From Aureobasidium sp. EXF-3400 (lineage: Eukaryota; Ascomycota; Dothideomycetes; Dothideales; Saccotheciaceae): a DNA stretch of 64,000 nt. Positions 34,344 through 45,400 of the stretch are shown one piece after another. The notes below the pieces were generated by a model. The model saw only the letters and a program-made list of their open reading frames with translations. It had not been told where the DNA came from and made no database searches. Positions within the stretch are counted from its first letter, which is position 1. Each line of letters begins with the position of its first letter. A program made the position numbers and the translations under genes. Location of the stretch: assembly GCA_024195585.1 (NCBI GenBank), contig SWBL01000102.1, positions 1 through 64,000 of the forward strand, read 5' to 3'.

Positions 34344-35255
34344 GCATCTGCTTGGTAGTTGACACTCTGCTTTCCCACAAGGCACAAACAAACTTTTCGT
34401 ATATCTTCTTCTCTACACATACATCTTGGTGGTGTTTCTTAATTAGCCTTGGTTGGCATTCGAATGTTATCATTTAAAGGGTTGGTCGCTTTCTGGATTT
34501 TTATGACTTTTACATACGCTACGCTATAAATGGATGCTGCTTTTCATTTCAACATCTTGCTTCTTCTCTATCAGTGATCTCCCCTCCCGTGACACTTGTA
34601 TGATTCTGTTCTCCACTCTTCGGCCTCAATACTCAATCCGCTTCTCATATTAACTTATCGAGTTATATTCTTAGCTTTATCACAGACATCAAAATCTTGT
34701 ACCGAGACAGACTTCACTTTGACTGTCTTTTTTAGTATGTTTTCCGAGAGGTGAGATAAGACCAGCTCCAGATACGAGTATTTAAACCTCATCTTTTTAT
34801 CAATCTGAACTGCCCTTTCCATCGCACTCTCGCCCTTCGTCCTCGACTACTCGCCGTGGTCGCAAGCAGCCTCTGACCGAGGACCCCTCTCAACACTTTT
34901 GTTTATATTATCTGCTTGCGTAGCTCAGAGACACGTCGACACCTGCATGTATGCTCGAAGAACGGGTCGATATCGAGCTAGCTCCCTTTCACGTACCCGC
35001 TATTGGCTACGGGTGTTTCCAGAGCACGGAAGAACTGCACGAGACGTTGGTTTTGGATGGGAGGAGTGGTCTTAGTGTCAGCGACGGGCGTGGGATACTT
35101 AAGTTCGTGAGATCCTCCAGCACGCGGGTTTGGAAAACGTGTTGGTTGTTGAGGAGAGACATGGGATAGTTCACAGCTCCAAGTATTTGTGAAGCATGTC
35201 ACAACATAAGAACGGGTGATAACTTCGTCTCAATGAGGTCAAGACCTGGAAGGCA
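34344..35255. other. Intergenic region upstream of repeat element
   Basis: This is AT-rich sequence after the surface-protein gene, probably its 3' untranslated region and terminator (34344-34560). A plus-strand frame at 34951-35169 has no recognisable family and is not called. Nothing else was seen. Confidence 0.4.
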
Positions 35256-35468
35256 CCTCCCTGTGTGCAGAAGCGTGTAAGGTATGTACCTATAAAAATG
35301 CAGAATGGCTTCAAGAGACAGTATGATGTCCATTGAAGAGGTAGATCTTCCCAGCTTTCTCTGGATACATCTCTGATGTAGAAACCATTGTGCATTTTTA
35401 TAGCGAGATCGTCGTTCTGAATCTTTCTTGGAAAGAGGATGGAAGTCATAGACTTTAGCAAACGGAGC
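35256..35468. mobile_element. MITE-like foldback element, copy A
   Basis: This is about 213 bp and collinear with copy B at 50976-51189, almost without gaps. The left end, CCTCCCTGTGTG, is a diverged form of copy B's terminal repeat, and the right end passes TTTAGCAAACGGAG. An inner inverted repeat is strong: 35290-35308 pairs with 35385-35403 with one mismatch in 19, and the inner block is 114 bp in both copies. It has no coding capacity. A non-autonomous, terminal-inverted-repeat element is inferred. No convincing target-site duplication was seen, and the right end has been overwritten by the 9-bp tandem repeat. Confidence 0.68.
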
Positions 35469-35510
35469 AAACGGAGCAAACGGAGCAAACGGAGCAAACG
35501 GAGCAAACGG
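35457..35510. repeat. 9-bp tandem repeat AGCAAACGG, six perfect units
   Basis: Six identical 9-bp units fill 54 bp. Two 10-bp variants (AGCGCAGTGG and AGCGCAGTGA) and a partial follow to about 35535. The first unit coincides with the right terminus of the MITE-like copy A (TTTAGCAAACGGAG), so it looks like an expansion of that end. It lies about 230 bp upstream of the PRPP synthetase ATG. Confidence 0.9.
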
Positions 35511-35741
35511 AGCGCAGTGGAGCGCAGTGAAGCGCATAACGCTGGCAGCTCTCGCTCGACCACTTTCTGCCACACCATCACCGCCTTCGGAACTCGGCTA
35601 AACTTCGCCATCAACAACAAGTCCAGCCCTAACTCCGCAATGGCTCTTTACAATGTTCCTCCGCTTGTAGGTTTCCCATTGGCAGAGAGCTTGTTCATCA
35701 CGCTTTTGCAACGACGAAAAGTTGACACCATCTAGGACGAC

Positions 35742-36969
35742 ATGGCTACCAACTCGATCAAGCTCCTGACTGGCAGCTCCCACCCTCAGCTGGCTGAGCT
35801 GGTCGCTAGCCGGTAGGTCCTTCCTTGTCTTTGTCTACTATGACTATTCATCATCCACCCCGCGCGCGCGCAAACAAAAAATCTTTGGCCATTCATCATC
35901 GCATGCACAACGGCCCAACACGCTGCGCAAACGACTGACACAATGCCTGTTACAGTCTGGGAATTGAGCTGGCCAAGATCATGGTCCTCCAGTACTCCAA
36001 CAACGAGTCGAGCATCAGCATCGGCGAGTCTGTCCGCGACGAGGATGGTATGACACACCAAGGGCTTTGAAAACCAGATGCACAAGACTGACTGCTGCGT
36101 CCAGTCTTTGTGCTGCAGTCCACCGCCCCCGGCGACATCAACGATGGAGTCATGGAGTTGCTCATCATGATCAACGCTTGCAAGACTGCCTCTGCCCGCC
36201 GCATCACCGCCGTCCTCCCCAACTTCCCCTACGCTCGCCAGGACAAGAAGGACAAATCGCGCGCCCCCATCACTGCTCGTTTGATGGCTAACATGCTTCA
36301 AACCGCCGGCTGCAACCATGTCATCACTATGGATCTCCACGCCTCGCAGATCCAGGGCTTCTTCAACGTCCCTGTCGACAACCTCTACGCCGAGCCCAGC
36401 ACCCTCCGCTGGATCCGCGACAACCTCAAGGTCCAGGACTGTGTCATTGTCTCGCCTGACGCTGGCGGTGCCAAGAGAGCTACTTCCATCGCCGACGGCC
36501 TCGACCTCGGCTTCGCTCTTATCCACAAGGAGCGCGCTCGTCCCAACGAGGTCTCCCGCATGGTTCTGGTCGGTGATGTTCGCGGCAAGGTCGCCATCAT
36601 CGTCGACGACATGGCCGACACTTGTGGCACCCTCTGCAAGGCCGCCGAGGTCGTTATCGAACACGGAGCCAGCAGCGCCATCGCCATTGTCACCCACGGC
36701 ATTCTCTCCGGCAATGCTATTGAACAGCTCAACAAGTCCAAGTTGACCAAGCTCGTCGTCACCAACACCGTTCCCCACGAGGAGAAGAAGGCCCTGTGCG
36801 ACCGCATTGAGACCATCGACATCTCTCCCACTGTGAGTGTTTGCCAACGAAGTCGCTCGAGAAAGACACAATTTACTGACTACATGAATCACAGCTCGCC
36901 GAAGCCTGCCGTCGTACCCACAACGGCGAGTCCGTCTCATTCCTCTTCAAGCACGCTCCCGTCGACTAG
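35742..36969 (+). CDS. Ribose-phosphate pyrophosphokinase (PRPP synthetase)
   Basis: Four exons, 35742-35812, 35956-36047, 36105-36832 and 36895-36969, give 321 aa; introns are 143, 57 and 62 nt. The enzyme makes PRPP from ribose-5-phosphate and ATP for purine, pyrimidine, His, Trp and NAD synthesis. The start [19 protein letters not shown] matches Prs2/Prs4-type proteins. Conserved features are [20 protein letters not shown] (flexible and ATP-binding loop), the divalent-cation site [31 protein letters not shown], and the PRPP loop [11 protein letters not shown]. No insertion of the Prs1/Prs5 kind is present, so it is the catalytic short form. The first intron contains a (CG)n run at about 35863-35872. 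The closest promoter-proximal element is the repeat pair at 35256-35535. Confidence 0.95.
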
Positions 36970-37441
36970 AGGACTGACCGGGTAGCGACACAACGGCCTT
37001 GTTTACTGCGATTCCCTTTGGTTCTGGTTACAAAATGGGTGGTTGCTCATCACGGCGGCGGAGTCAATGGCGTTTTTCCCACAAGAGGCTTTGCTCAATT
37101 CATGCGGACATGATTCTATGCAACACACAAAAATACTCTCTACGGAGGATAGATCGATCTGCCGTTTTTTCTTTTACTTGTACAAAGACACATCACACAA
37201 TCAAGAACTTTCATTTTCAATTACTTTGCTCTTTCTGCTCTGTTCTTTACGCCGGAGTCTGTCCACATATCCAGATTATCCTCTGCAATTCCGTCACGTT
37301 GGCACATGAGAGGTGAACATTCAAAGAAAGTGTAACAATGTCCTGAATATGTCTATCTATGCCGTGCATCTGTATCGTACAATCTCCCCCATCCTAGTCT
37401 TACACCCCAACATTGAACTTTTGATCTAAGCAAGAAATGAT
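36970..37441. other. Convergent intergenic region
   Basis: This holds the 3' ends of the PRPP synthetase (+) and AAA ATPase (-) genes. No gene or repeat was recognised. Confidence 0.5.
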
Positions 37442-40400
37442 CTATCGACTCGGCTCATCAGGTCTGACTCTAGCACCAGTCTCGTCAATCGCATTGCTCG
37501 ATCCCAAACCAAACCCATAGCCCGGTTTTTTGGTACGAGCTCTCTTTTCACCATACTGCTCGTCAAACTTGCGAATCGCGCCCAAAGTGGCCATGTCCTC
37601 AGACACCGACGCCGAAATCTCCTGCAGAGCCTTTTCAAAGTGTGAAGGTGCGAGTGTACGGCGTTCAGGCAACTTAAAGTCTGTGTCGCCATTCTTGCGC
37701 GCGGCTTCCAAAAGGTTGTTTTCGTCTCGTACAGCGGCAAGGGCGGCTGCTACACACAGGTTCTTGAGATCGGAGCCGGAGTAGAGGGGTGTGTTTTTGG
37801 CGAGGTCGGAGAGGGAGACGGCTGGGTCGAGGGTTTCGCCCTTGAGATGGATGTTGAGGATCCCTTCGCGGTCTTTGGCGAGAGGGAGGTCGACTAATAG
37901 ACGACGAGGCAGACGACGCAAGACAGCATCGTCCAGATCGAAGGGACGGTTGGTGGCGACCATCATGAAGACGCTGTGGTCATCCATGCCATCCCAGCCG
38001 CGAAGGAACTGGTTGATGATCTCGCGATGCGTAGTGCGGTTATTGGCACCACCGCGAGAGCCGAAGAGAGCGTCTGCCTCGTCGATGAAGACTACGCAAG
38101 GCGACAACTTCTTGGCGAGCGAAAAGACTGCATTGACCATCTTCTCGCCCTCACCAACGTACTTTTCGTAAACTTGCGCTCCACTGACTTCGAGCACTGT
38201 GGCCGATGACTCTTTGGCAACAGCCTTGGCGAGCAAAGTCTTACCGGTACCTGGAGGACCGTATAGAAGAAGACCAGGTAGGCGGTCGGCTGCGAGCACA
38301 CCGTAGCTGAAAGCTTCGGGTCGAAGCAGTGTCAATGAAGTCAAGGTTTTGAGTGATTCGATGGTGTTCGGGTCAGCATGCACATCGTTGAACGTTGTTC
38401 GGAGGCTTGAAGGATCGACAACTCCTGATAAGAGACGAGTCTCATGTTTTGAGCAAGACTTCTTCAGCTTTTCCATGTCCAGCTTAGCAGGAGTGGGCTC
38501 TTTGGCGGCGTCAGATTCCTCCTGTGACTCCCCGCGCTCGCGAGCCTGGGGAATCATGATGTTGGGAAACATGCTGCTCCTCTGGGGCTTGAGAGCCCTG
38601 TCAACGTTGTTGACTAGCATTGCAGCAAGTGCGATATGAGAGGTTTCAAGAGATGGACTGGTCGTGTAAAGTGATCGCAGACTCTCTGCGCAGAGGACGA
38701 TTCTTTGAACTTCCTCTTGAGGTAAGGTCCTGTCTCCTAGCTTCGAAGTCCCTGGGATATTGAGATGTGCACGAGTGTTTTCCGAGAAGAAGTTGTCAGA
38801 GACAGGCAAGCCTAGGTGACGAACCATGGTGTGGATATGGCGCATATTGATTTCGAACAGTCTTTGGAGAGCAGGCTCAGCTACGCTTCGCTCCAACTCC
38901 TGTTGGTTGTGAGACGCGAACAGGAATTGGCTAGCGACGTTTTGAGCCGGGGACGACGGGGCAGGATATCTTAAGTATCGGAAATGGAGCTCATCGTCGT
39001 CCTGGCCAGGCGGTGATGGAGCTTGAGAGGAGTTGGCTGTTGTACCGAATATGACAACCTGTTCCCCGTCCTTCCTTCGACGCTGCACAGCGTTGACTAG
39101 TAGATTGATGATAGTTTCTCCTTGTGGCGCATTGCGAATGTGATCCATATCACGAACATGTATGATGGTCCGTTGTTGTGTTGCATTCGATTGTGATGAA
39201 GCAGACTCTTTTAGGAAGGACCAGTCCATTCTGTGTGCCTGAGTGGAAGAATCAATACGCTTCGCAAGGAAGTCAGCCAAGAAACGTTCAAGACTGTCCT
39301 TCGTAGGTAGCGAAGAAGCTGTTGTGTCTGGAGTGGATGGAGTGGCATCGTAGAAAAAATTGCGAGCGACGTCCTGAGCAGGAGAGTTTTTCCTCATCTG
39401 AACACTGTCCATGACAGTATCAAGAAGAGTAGAGAGCTTGAGCTCGGCCCATGGGCTAATATCGGCAGCGCGAGAGCGTGCTTCTTCCGAGGATTGGTTG
39501 TTGCTCTTTGGCATCTCGGCCATGACTACAGCGTGAGCGCCGGACTTTTGAGCTCTTGAAAGAACTCTGTTGAACTGCTCGTTGCCCTTGAGCATATCAG
39601 CAAGATCGGCGATGTTGCCGCCCATCATAGGAAGGTTGCCAATGTCGAATTCAGGCATATCGTGAGCATGCTCAGATTCACCATCATCCTGACCGTCGTC
39701 TCTACCCGTTTCATCGATGATGTTGATTTGGATCTCGGGCTTTCTGGCACCCTTGAAAGTGTCATAAGCCAGGGATGAGATGGAACCCGGAGCAGGGTCT
39801 CCTCGCTCAACGTAATCCTGGGCTAGTTCGGCAATATCATTTGCATCCAGATGAATCAGGTCGGCCTGAACCAAGTCTGCAATCTGTTGCACATATGTAT
39901 CGAGCTCTTTATGGGCGAATTCCTTAGTATTCAGATCGATGTTTGATTTTGTATAACGGGCAGCAGCTGGACCGGTTTGAGTGAAAGCGGCGTGGAGAAG
40001 GAGCTGCAATTGGAGCGAGAGGAGGGTACGTGGGTCTGGACTTGAAAGAGTAGAAGGAGGTGATAGGTGAGATTCGACGGCGCGAGCAACAGGGTCCTGG
40101 GCGACCTCGCCCTCGCTTGCTGAGACAGGCTCGTTGATCTCCTTCTCTTTAGACTGGGTCGAGGGCGTGAAGAAGTCATTTGACTGGTCGGATGGGTTGA
40201 CAGTGAAAGGGAGGGTCAGGACGGTGTGGCCTGAATCGCGGTCGACCAGAGTCCAGCAGCGGGATTCTTGGTTGGCGGTAGCGTCTTCGGAAGGAGCGTG
40301 GAGACGGACATTGTAACGCAAGAACCAGTCGGGAACGGTAAAGGGCGTGACTTCCTTAGGGCGACGTTGAGCCAAGCGACCGCGACGAGTGGAAGCAGCG

Positions 40401-40576
40401 GGCTTGGTTGCACTTTCTGTAATGGCGGCTTCGAGATTGGCGGTTTCCTGATCCGGATTTGGATGTGCTTCAAGTCGACGAGTGACAGTGTGGAAGGCCC
40501 GTGGACGCTGGAACGGAAGGCGCTGACCTCGCAGGGAGAGGCGAGTGAGTTGTTTGCGCCATACGTGAGTGCGCAT
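37442..40576 (-). CDS. Mitochondrial AAA ATPase (ATAD1/Msp1-like domain)
   Basis: This intronless frame encodes 1044 aa. The N-terminus (MRTHVWRKQLTRLSLRGQRL) is basic and amphipathic, fitting a mitochondrial presequence. Residues 60-700 are poorly conserved and contain Ser/Asp-rich linkers and two regions that resemble a degenerate P-loop fold (IIHVRDMDHIRNAP). The C-terminal AAA domain is intact: LPGLLLYGPPGTGKTLLAKA around residue 770, VVFIDEADALFGSR, RGGANNRTTHREIINQFL, VATNRPFDLDDAVLRRLPRR with the arginine fingers, and SGSDLKNLCVAAA. The core resembles Msp1/ATAD1 and related fungal mitochondrial AAA proteins, but the very long N-terminal half differs from Msp1. A role in mitochondrial protein quality control is inference. 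It faces Rpb3 across a 212-bp promoter. Confidence 0.85.
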   Translation of the reverse strand: MRTHVWRKQLTRLSLRGQRLPFQRPRAFHTVTRRLEAHPNPDQETANLEAAITESATKPAASTRRGRLAQRRPKEVTPFTVPDWFLRYNVRLHAPSEDATANQESRCWTLVDRDSGHTVLTLPFTVNPSDQSNDFFTPSTQSKEKEINEPVSASEGEVAQDPVARAVESHLSPPSTLSSPDPRTLLSLQLQLLLHAAFTQTGPAAARYTKSNIDLNTKEFAHKELDTYVQQIADLVQADLIHLDANDIAELAQDYVERGDPAPGSISSLAYDTFKGARKPEIQINIIDETGRDDGQDDGESEHAHDMPEFDIGNLPMMGGNIADLADMLKGNEQFNRVLSRAQKSGAHAVVMAEMPKSNNQSSEEARSRAADISPWAELKLSTLLDTVMDSVQMRKNSPAQDVARNFFYDATPSTPDTTASSLPTKDSLERFLADFLAKRIDSSTQAHRMDWSFLKESASSQSNATQQRTIIHVRDMDHIRNAPQGETIINLLVNAVQRRRKDGEQVVIFGTTANSSQAPSPPGQDDDELHFRYLRYPAPSSPAQNVASQFLFASHNQQELERSVAEPALQRLFEINMRHIHTMVRHLGLPVSDNFFSENTRAHLNIPGTSKLGDRTLPQEEVQRIVLCAESLRSLYTTSPSLETSHIALAAMLVNNVDRALKPQRSSMFPNIMIPQARERGESQEESDAAKEPTPAKLDMEKLKKSCSKHETRLLSGVVDPSSLRTTFNDVHADPNTIESLKTLTSLTLLRPEAFSYGVLAADRLPGLLLYGPPGTGKTLLAKAVAKESSATVLEVSGAQVYEKYVGEGEKMVNAVFSLAKKLSPCVVFIDEADALFGSRGGANNRTTHREIINQFLRGWDGMDDHSVFMMVATNRPFDLDDAVLRRLPRRLLVDLPLAKDREGILNIHLKGETLDPAVSLSDLAKNTPLYSGSDLKNLCVAAALAAVRDENNLLEAARKNGDTDFKLPERRTLAPSHFEKALQEISASVSEDMATLGAIRKFDEQYGEKRARTKKPGYGFGLGSSNAIDETGARVRPDEPSR

Positions 40577-40788
40577 AATTGGTTGATGAGAAACGTCTTG
40601 ACAAGAAGGCGAGTGAATGCTTGAAACATGTGAATGCGCCTTCTTGGCTGACGCTTCACGCTGTTTGCTGCTTGACCAAACACGTCTCTTTCACGCGCGC
40701 ATCCATCAATCTATCACCACCCATTGGATACCATCTTTGTCCACACCATTCCTTCCATAGACCCCTCGACACTACCACTACCTTCAGC
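40577..40788. promoter_or_regulatory. Bidirectional promoter, AAA ATPase / Rpb3
   Basis: This 212-bp interval lies between divergent ATGs. It contains CCATTGG at 40721-40727, a CCAAT box on the minus strand, and a CT/CA-rich leader before the Rpb3 ATG. CCAAT boxes bind the HAP/CBC complex in fungi; use here is inferred. Confidence 0.45.
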
Positions 40789-41862
40789 ATGGACTACGAC
40801 TACCGGGGGATGGACACCGATGACTCGGGTCCGCGCATCAACATCAGTGAGACCACGCCCATCTCGACCAAGTTCGTCCTGAGCAACACGACCCTTTCCC
40901 TGGCCAACAGTGTCCGCCGCGTCATGCATGCCGAAGTCCCTACTCTAGCTATCGATCTTGTCGAGGTCGAATCCAACACGTCCGTCCTGGCCGACGAGTT
41001 CCTAGCCCACCGCCTGGGTCTGATTCCGCTGTCAGCAAAGAACATTGACGATCTGCTGTACACTCGCGATTGCGACTGCGACCAATACTGCGAAAACTGT
41101 GCCGTCGTCCTGCGCCTCAGTGCTGTCAACCGCAACTCGGACGAGACCGTCAAGGTCTTTGCCAAAGATCTCTACATCGACGCTTCTTTCAGCCAATACC
41201 GCCCCAACGCCGACACTGATGGCCCTCAGCGCGGTGCCCCCGTTATTATGGATCCCGATGGCAACGGCCCTCTCATCTGCAAATTGCGCCGTAATCAAGA
41301 ACTCAAGCTTCGCTGTATCGCAAAGAAGGGTATCGCAAAGGAACACGCAAAGTGGATGCCCACAGCCGCCATCTCGTTCGAGTACGATCCTCACAACGCG
41401 CTGCGCCACGCAGACCTGTGGTACGAGAGCGACAAGTTGGAAGAATGGCCAGCAAGCAAGAACGCAGAATGGGAAGAGCCGCCGCAAGAAGGAGAAGCCT
41501 TCGACTACGACAAAGAGCCCGATCGTTTCTATGTCAACATCGAGGGAACAGGCGTCATGCCCCCGGACACCGTCTTCCACACCGCCATTAAAGTCCTGCA
41601 ACAGAAACTCGCCACCATCATCCAAGAGCTGTCTCCCAACCTCCAACAAGCACACCAACAAGATCTCGCCCAACCACCACAAAGCCCGGATATGATGGAC
41701 ATGACCGGTGCTGCTACCGCATACAACAACACCACTGCATACGGCGCTGGCTCAGTATACGGAGGCGGTTTCGGCGGCGGTAACACCAGCGTATACGGAA
41801 ATGCCGTACCCGGAGGAACCACACCCTATGGTGCGACACCCTACGGTCAAAATGGCTGGTAG
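40789..41862 (+). CDS. RPB3: RNA polymerase II subunit Rpb3
   Basis: This intronless 357-aa protein is the alpha-like subunit that dimerises with Rpb11 to nucleate Pol II assembly. The start MDYDYRGMDTDDSG precedes ISETTPISTKFVLSNTTLSL and VRRVMHAEVPTLAIDLVEVE, the alpha-subunit dimerisation motif. The zinc loop CDCDQYCENC keeps all four Cys. WMPTAAISFEYDPHNALRH and FYVNIEGTGVMPPDTVF are family hallmarks. The C-terminus is a fungal Gly/Tyr/Thr-rich tail with GAGSVYGGGFGGGNTSVYG-type repeats, beyond the length of yeast Rpb3 (318 aa). An ATG further upstream in the same frame exists, but its extension is not conserved-looking and crosses the divergent promoter. Confidence 0.95.
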   Translation: MDYDYRGMDTDDSGPRINISETTPISTKFVLSNTTLSLANSVRRVMHAEVPTLAIDLVEVESNTSVLADEFLAHRLGLIPLSAKNIDDLLYTRDCDCDQYCENCAVVLRLSAVNRNSDETVKVFAKDLYIDASFSQYRPNADTDGPQRGAPVIMDPDGNGPLICKLRRNQELKLRCIAKKGIAKEHAKWMPTAAISFEYDPHNALRHADLWYESDKLEEWPASKNAEWEEPPQEGEAFDYDKEPDRFYVNIEGTGVMPPDTVFHTAIKVLQQKLATIIQELSPNLQQAHQQDLAQPPQSPDMMDMTGAATAYNNTTAYGAGSVYGGGFGGGNTSVYGNAVPGGTTPYGATPYGQNGW

Positions 41863-42457
41863 ACTCTACAAATGCCCGATCTACATTTTGATTTCTTTCT
41901 TTCTTGCAACATTCAAAAGTCCAGCAAGGATGCATTTTCACCAGGTTGGCAGGCGTTCTAGGGTAGCAAGGCGAAACAAGGACGGAGGGTTTCTGAGCCC
42001 CTTCGAAGGGTTTGACGCACGAACACATTTCCAGAGGAAGGTCAAATAGCACAGATTCCAATATTAAACGATTTGGCAGTGCTGCTTGACGGCCCAAGTC
42101 AGAGGCCAAGTAGAAAGACAATAAAAAGAACAAACATATACTTTCTTTTCGCCTCTCTCGTGCATTTCTACTCTTACGTCTCGCAAGTCTACAAGCACGG
42201 TCTTCATCGAAGTGATTGATGCATATCTTACCTCGAGACGATTCTGGCATGAACTCTTGATCTTTACAAGTGGAATATGGGAATACAAACAGAAGCAAGA
42301 AACGGCAAGGAACAGTAGTAAGAAGATATGGAAATGTGAACGTTCATATAACAAAGACTGAGAATCGATCAAACAAAACGATGCTAAACTGCTACTCTTC
42401 TTCCGCAATACTGTTCTACTTTCATCACTCCTGTATCCTCACCACAAAAGCGACCTT
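41863..42457. other. Convergent intergenic region
   Basis: This 595-bp stretch lies between the Rpb3 stop and the Sec31 stop. It is AT-rich, without a supported gene. Open frames on both strands here are short and non-homologous. Confidence 0.45.
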
Positions 42458-45400
42458 CTACACAGGAGTAGCCTTACTCATAGCGACCAACCTCTTGACA
42501 CCCACCATCCAATGCGCACCCTCAGACTCCAACTTCAGCTTCATCATCTCGGTCAAAATGACACCAGCACGATCAAAGTCTCTAGCTTGCAGAGCATTTG
42601 CAATATCAGCCAACATGGCAATAGTGTCAGGCTTGACCAGGGTCTCGTTGTTGAGATGATCGAAGAGGATGTTGAGGCGTTTTTCGGCGTCATTGACTTG
42701 AGCGGCGAACGAAGTGGGTGCGCGTGATTTGACACGTGCCATGTCTGCAGACAGAATCTCGTAGACGGGCATGGCGCTGCTGGGGATGTGCGTGCGGTCA
42801 CCAGGGGCTGAGAGTGAGAGTTAGCTAATAAGCACGGGATGGATGGGGAGAATGAGACTTACGGTATTTAGCGGCTGCGGGTGCAGATCGCTGAGACTGT
42901 GCGGTGGTGGGTCGCGAAGGCAGCTGTTGAGGGGCAGCTGCTGGGGGAGGAGTGGCCTGAGCGGGCGCAGCTTGAGGTGGTGGTGCGGCTCTGGGAGGAC
43001 CTTGGGGAGGACCACGAGGTGGTCCTTGTGGTGGAGGTGGGATTGCTTGAGGAGCAGGAGGCTGCGATTGCGTAAGCGCTTGGCCATAAGGTGCTACAGG
43101 TGGTCTTGCGCCATATGCTGAAGCCGCGGGTGCGTATGGCGAGGGTGCTGGAGCACCGTAGGATCCAGGTTGTGGAGCAACGTTACGTGGTGGTGGCAGG
43201 CCACCGACCGCAGGCGTAGGCTGCGATCCAGGTGCTGGTGCGTAGCGGTTGCTAGCTGGGCCGGTTGCAGTCGCATTAGGGGGAGGGTTGTAAGGCGAAG
43301 GACCACGGCCGAATGGAGGAGCTTGTGGTGGAGGCAATGTTGCGGCAGATGTCTGTTGTCCTGGGGCTGGAGTATAGGCGTTTGATGCAGCCGATATGGG
43401 ACGCTGGATCTGCGGAGGACCTGAAGATGGCGACATGACACGAGGAGGCATCTGTCCTGCCTTTGGTGGTGGCGGCGGCAGAGCAGCAGCAGGCTGTTGG
43501 CCATATGCGCTACCGGGAGCAGGTGGAGGTGACATGATCGGTGCGTTAGGGAAAGGAGAGGACATGGCAGCCATGCCAAGAGTGCCTCGTCTTGAAGGCT
43601 GGACAGGCTTGGAGAAGCCTTCTGGAAGGTCATTCCACTGTTGTGTCTCTCCCTTCTTGGGTGGCGGAGGCAGGGCACTGGGGGTTATGCCACGAGGAGG
43701 TGCCATGGGAGCAGCTGGTGCTCCGTAAGGTCCTGGCTGACCGTATGCTGAAGTCTGCGGAGGCTGGTATCCCTGGGGGGCGTAAGCTTGCGTAGGAGGT
43801 GCGTATGGGTTTGACACAGCAGCGGGTTGAGCAGCACCCGGAGGAGCGTAAGCATTTGCAGCACCGTTAGGAGCAGGTGTTGACATGACACTTCCACTGG
43901 GTGCGTAAGGGTTTCCGGCAGCGAGTGGTGCAGGTGTAGGAGCAGAATAAGGGGCCATTGGAACAGCAGCACGAGCAGCAGCAGCGGGTTGTCTCTGTAC
44001 TTGAGGAACCACAGGCTTCGTTCTGTTGGCAAGCTTGACTCTTTGCTGAGCAACCTCAGCACCCGAGTACTTGGAAGGCAGTAGATCCAAGTACTTCTCA
44101 GCGACTTGCAACTGACCATGACTGGCCAAGATGTCGGCGTACTCGGTGTACTTGGCGTACAGAGGAGCAAGTTTCCAGTTTTCGCTAGCCTGGCGGTCAG
44201 GATCTTGGAAACCAACGACCTTGCGGAAGACAGTGACCTTCTCAATGAAGTCTTGCAGAGTTCTGGCGTGGACAGAGAAGCTAGTCTCGCCTTCGGAAGC
44301 TTCCAAGCCAGCGCTTTCCTTCTCCTGCAGCTCCTGAGCCCAGATGGCCACAACCTTCTCAAGCTTTGAGCCAGCAAGGAAACAGAAGGATGCATCTCTT
44401 CTCAAAGTGCCCTTGTCGGTAGCGTCTGACAGAGACTCCTCGAGACGGTCACCCAGAGCTTCGCACAAGTCCGAAAACTCGGTCTCATCAGCGAAAGTGC
44501 ATAGAGTCGCCATGACCTCCTTCCAGTTTGACAAATCGGCATTGTGAACGACATCCCACAAGTTCTTGCCAACGATCGAGGCGAGTAGACGCAGGTAGTT
44601 GGGTCCCTTGGCCTTTTGTTTTAGGTAGGCAGTCTGTACCTTGTCCATGCACTTTTGTCCACCACAGATGGCAATCATGAAAGCATCTGACATCCGGCCA
44701 TCCTTCAAGCAAACGTCAAGGGCGGATTCGAAGTTACCGAGCATGAGAGCACGTGTGATGTTCTTGTCTGCGTCCGACTCTTCACCACTGAAGATGTGGA
44801 AAGGCTGGTTAGTCTTGGCACCCTTGGTCGCTGCAAGATCGGCCAGGAAGTTATCGCCATCTTCTCCATCAGCGTTGTTATCATTGCCGAAGAAGTTGCT
44901 ATCATCCTCTTCTTTGGGCTTCTCGACGTCACCATTGACGTCAAGGTCGGCCGTCTTTTGGGCGACTTCAGTCTCGTCGGCAAAGCCGAGATATTCCCTC
45001 AGCTTCTTCCTCGATTTCCCAGCGTTCAGTGTCTCGATGACTTGCCAGTCGGCCTTCTCTTCCTCGTTGGTTGCAGCCGAAATCTTTGCTTCGCAAATGC
45101 TGGCAAGGTCGCCTCCTTTGAGAGATTCCTCGAACTTCTGAGATGCTTCGGTCACTGCTGAGTCAACAGCAAAAGTCTCAATGCTGACTGTCGATTTCCT
45201 GGAAGCAGAGTCGGTAGCAAGTCTGACCAGCTTTCCTCCGAAGCCGAACGACACGCCAGCGGGGCGCTCCATCCACTTGGGGGCCTTGGGCAAAGAGAAA
45301 GAGACGTGCTGAGGCTGATCCTGGACCTGGTTGAAGAAGTCCTCGCCCTCCAGAGCCTGCTGAGCGGTCGTCTTTTCCTCATTCTTCGAGTTTGTGTTCT

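Noticed and set aside
33813..34391. A 192-aa minus-strand frame across the surface-protein gene.
   Set aside because: It is antisense to a highly biased coding region and is low-complexity Gly/Ser; a shadow frame.
35457..35535. The 9-bp repeats considered as a CRISPR-like array.
   Set aside because: Units are directly adjacent with no spacers, and the genome is eukaryotic; it is a simple tandem repeat.
35786..36940. A 384-aa open frame on the minus strand across the PRPP synthetase gene.
   Set aside because: It is antisense to conserved exons and runs through their introns; the openness follows from C-ending codon bias on the sense strand. No domain was seen.
689..36969. Xanthine dehydrogenase, purine permease and PRPP synthetase considered as a purine gene cluster.
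   Set aside because: They are spread over 36 kb with many unrelated genes between; linkage is probably chance.
43685..44395. A 236-aa minus-strand frame inside Sec31.
   Set aside because: It is another frame of the Sec31 exon on the same strand, produced by the Pro/Ala/Gln-rich linker; the Sec31 frame carries all conserved domains.
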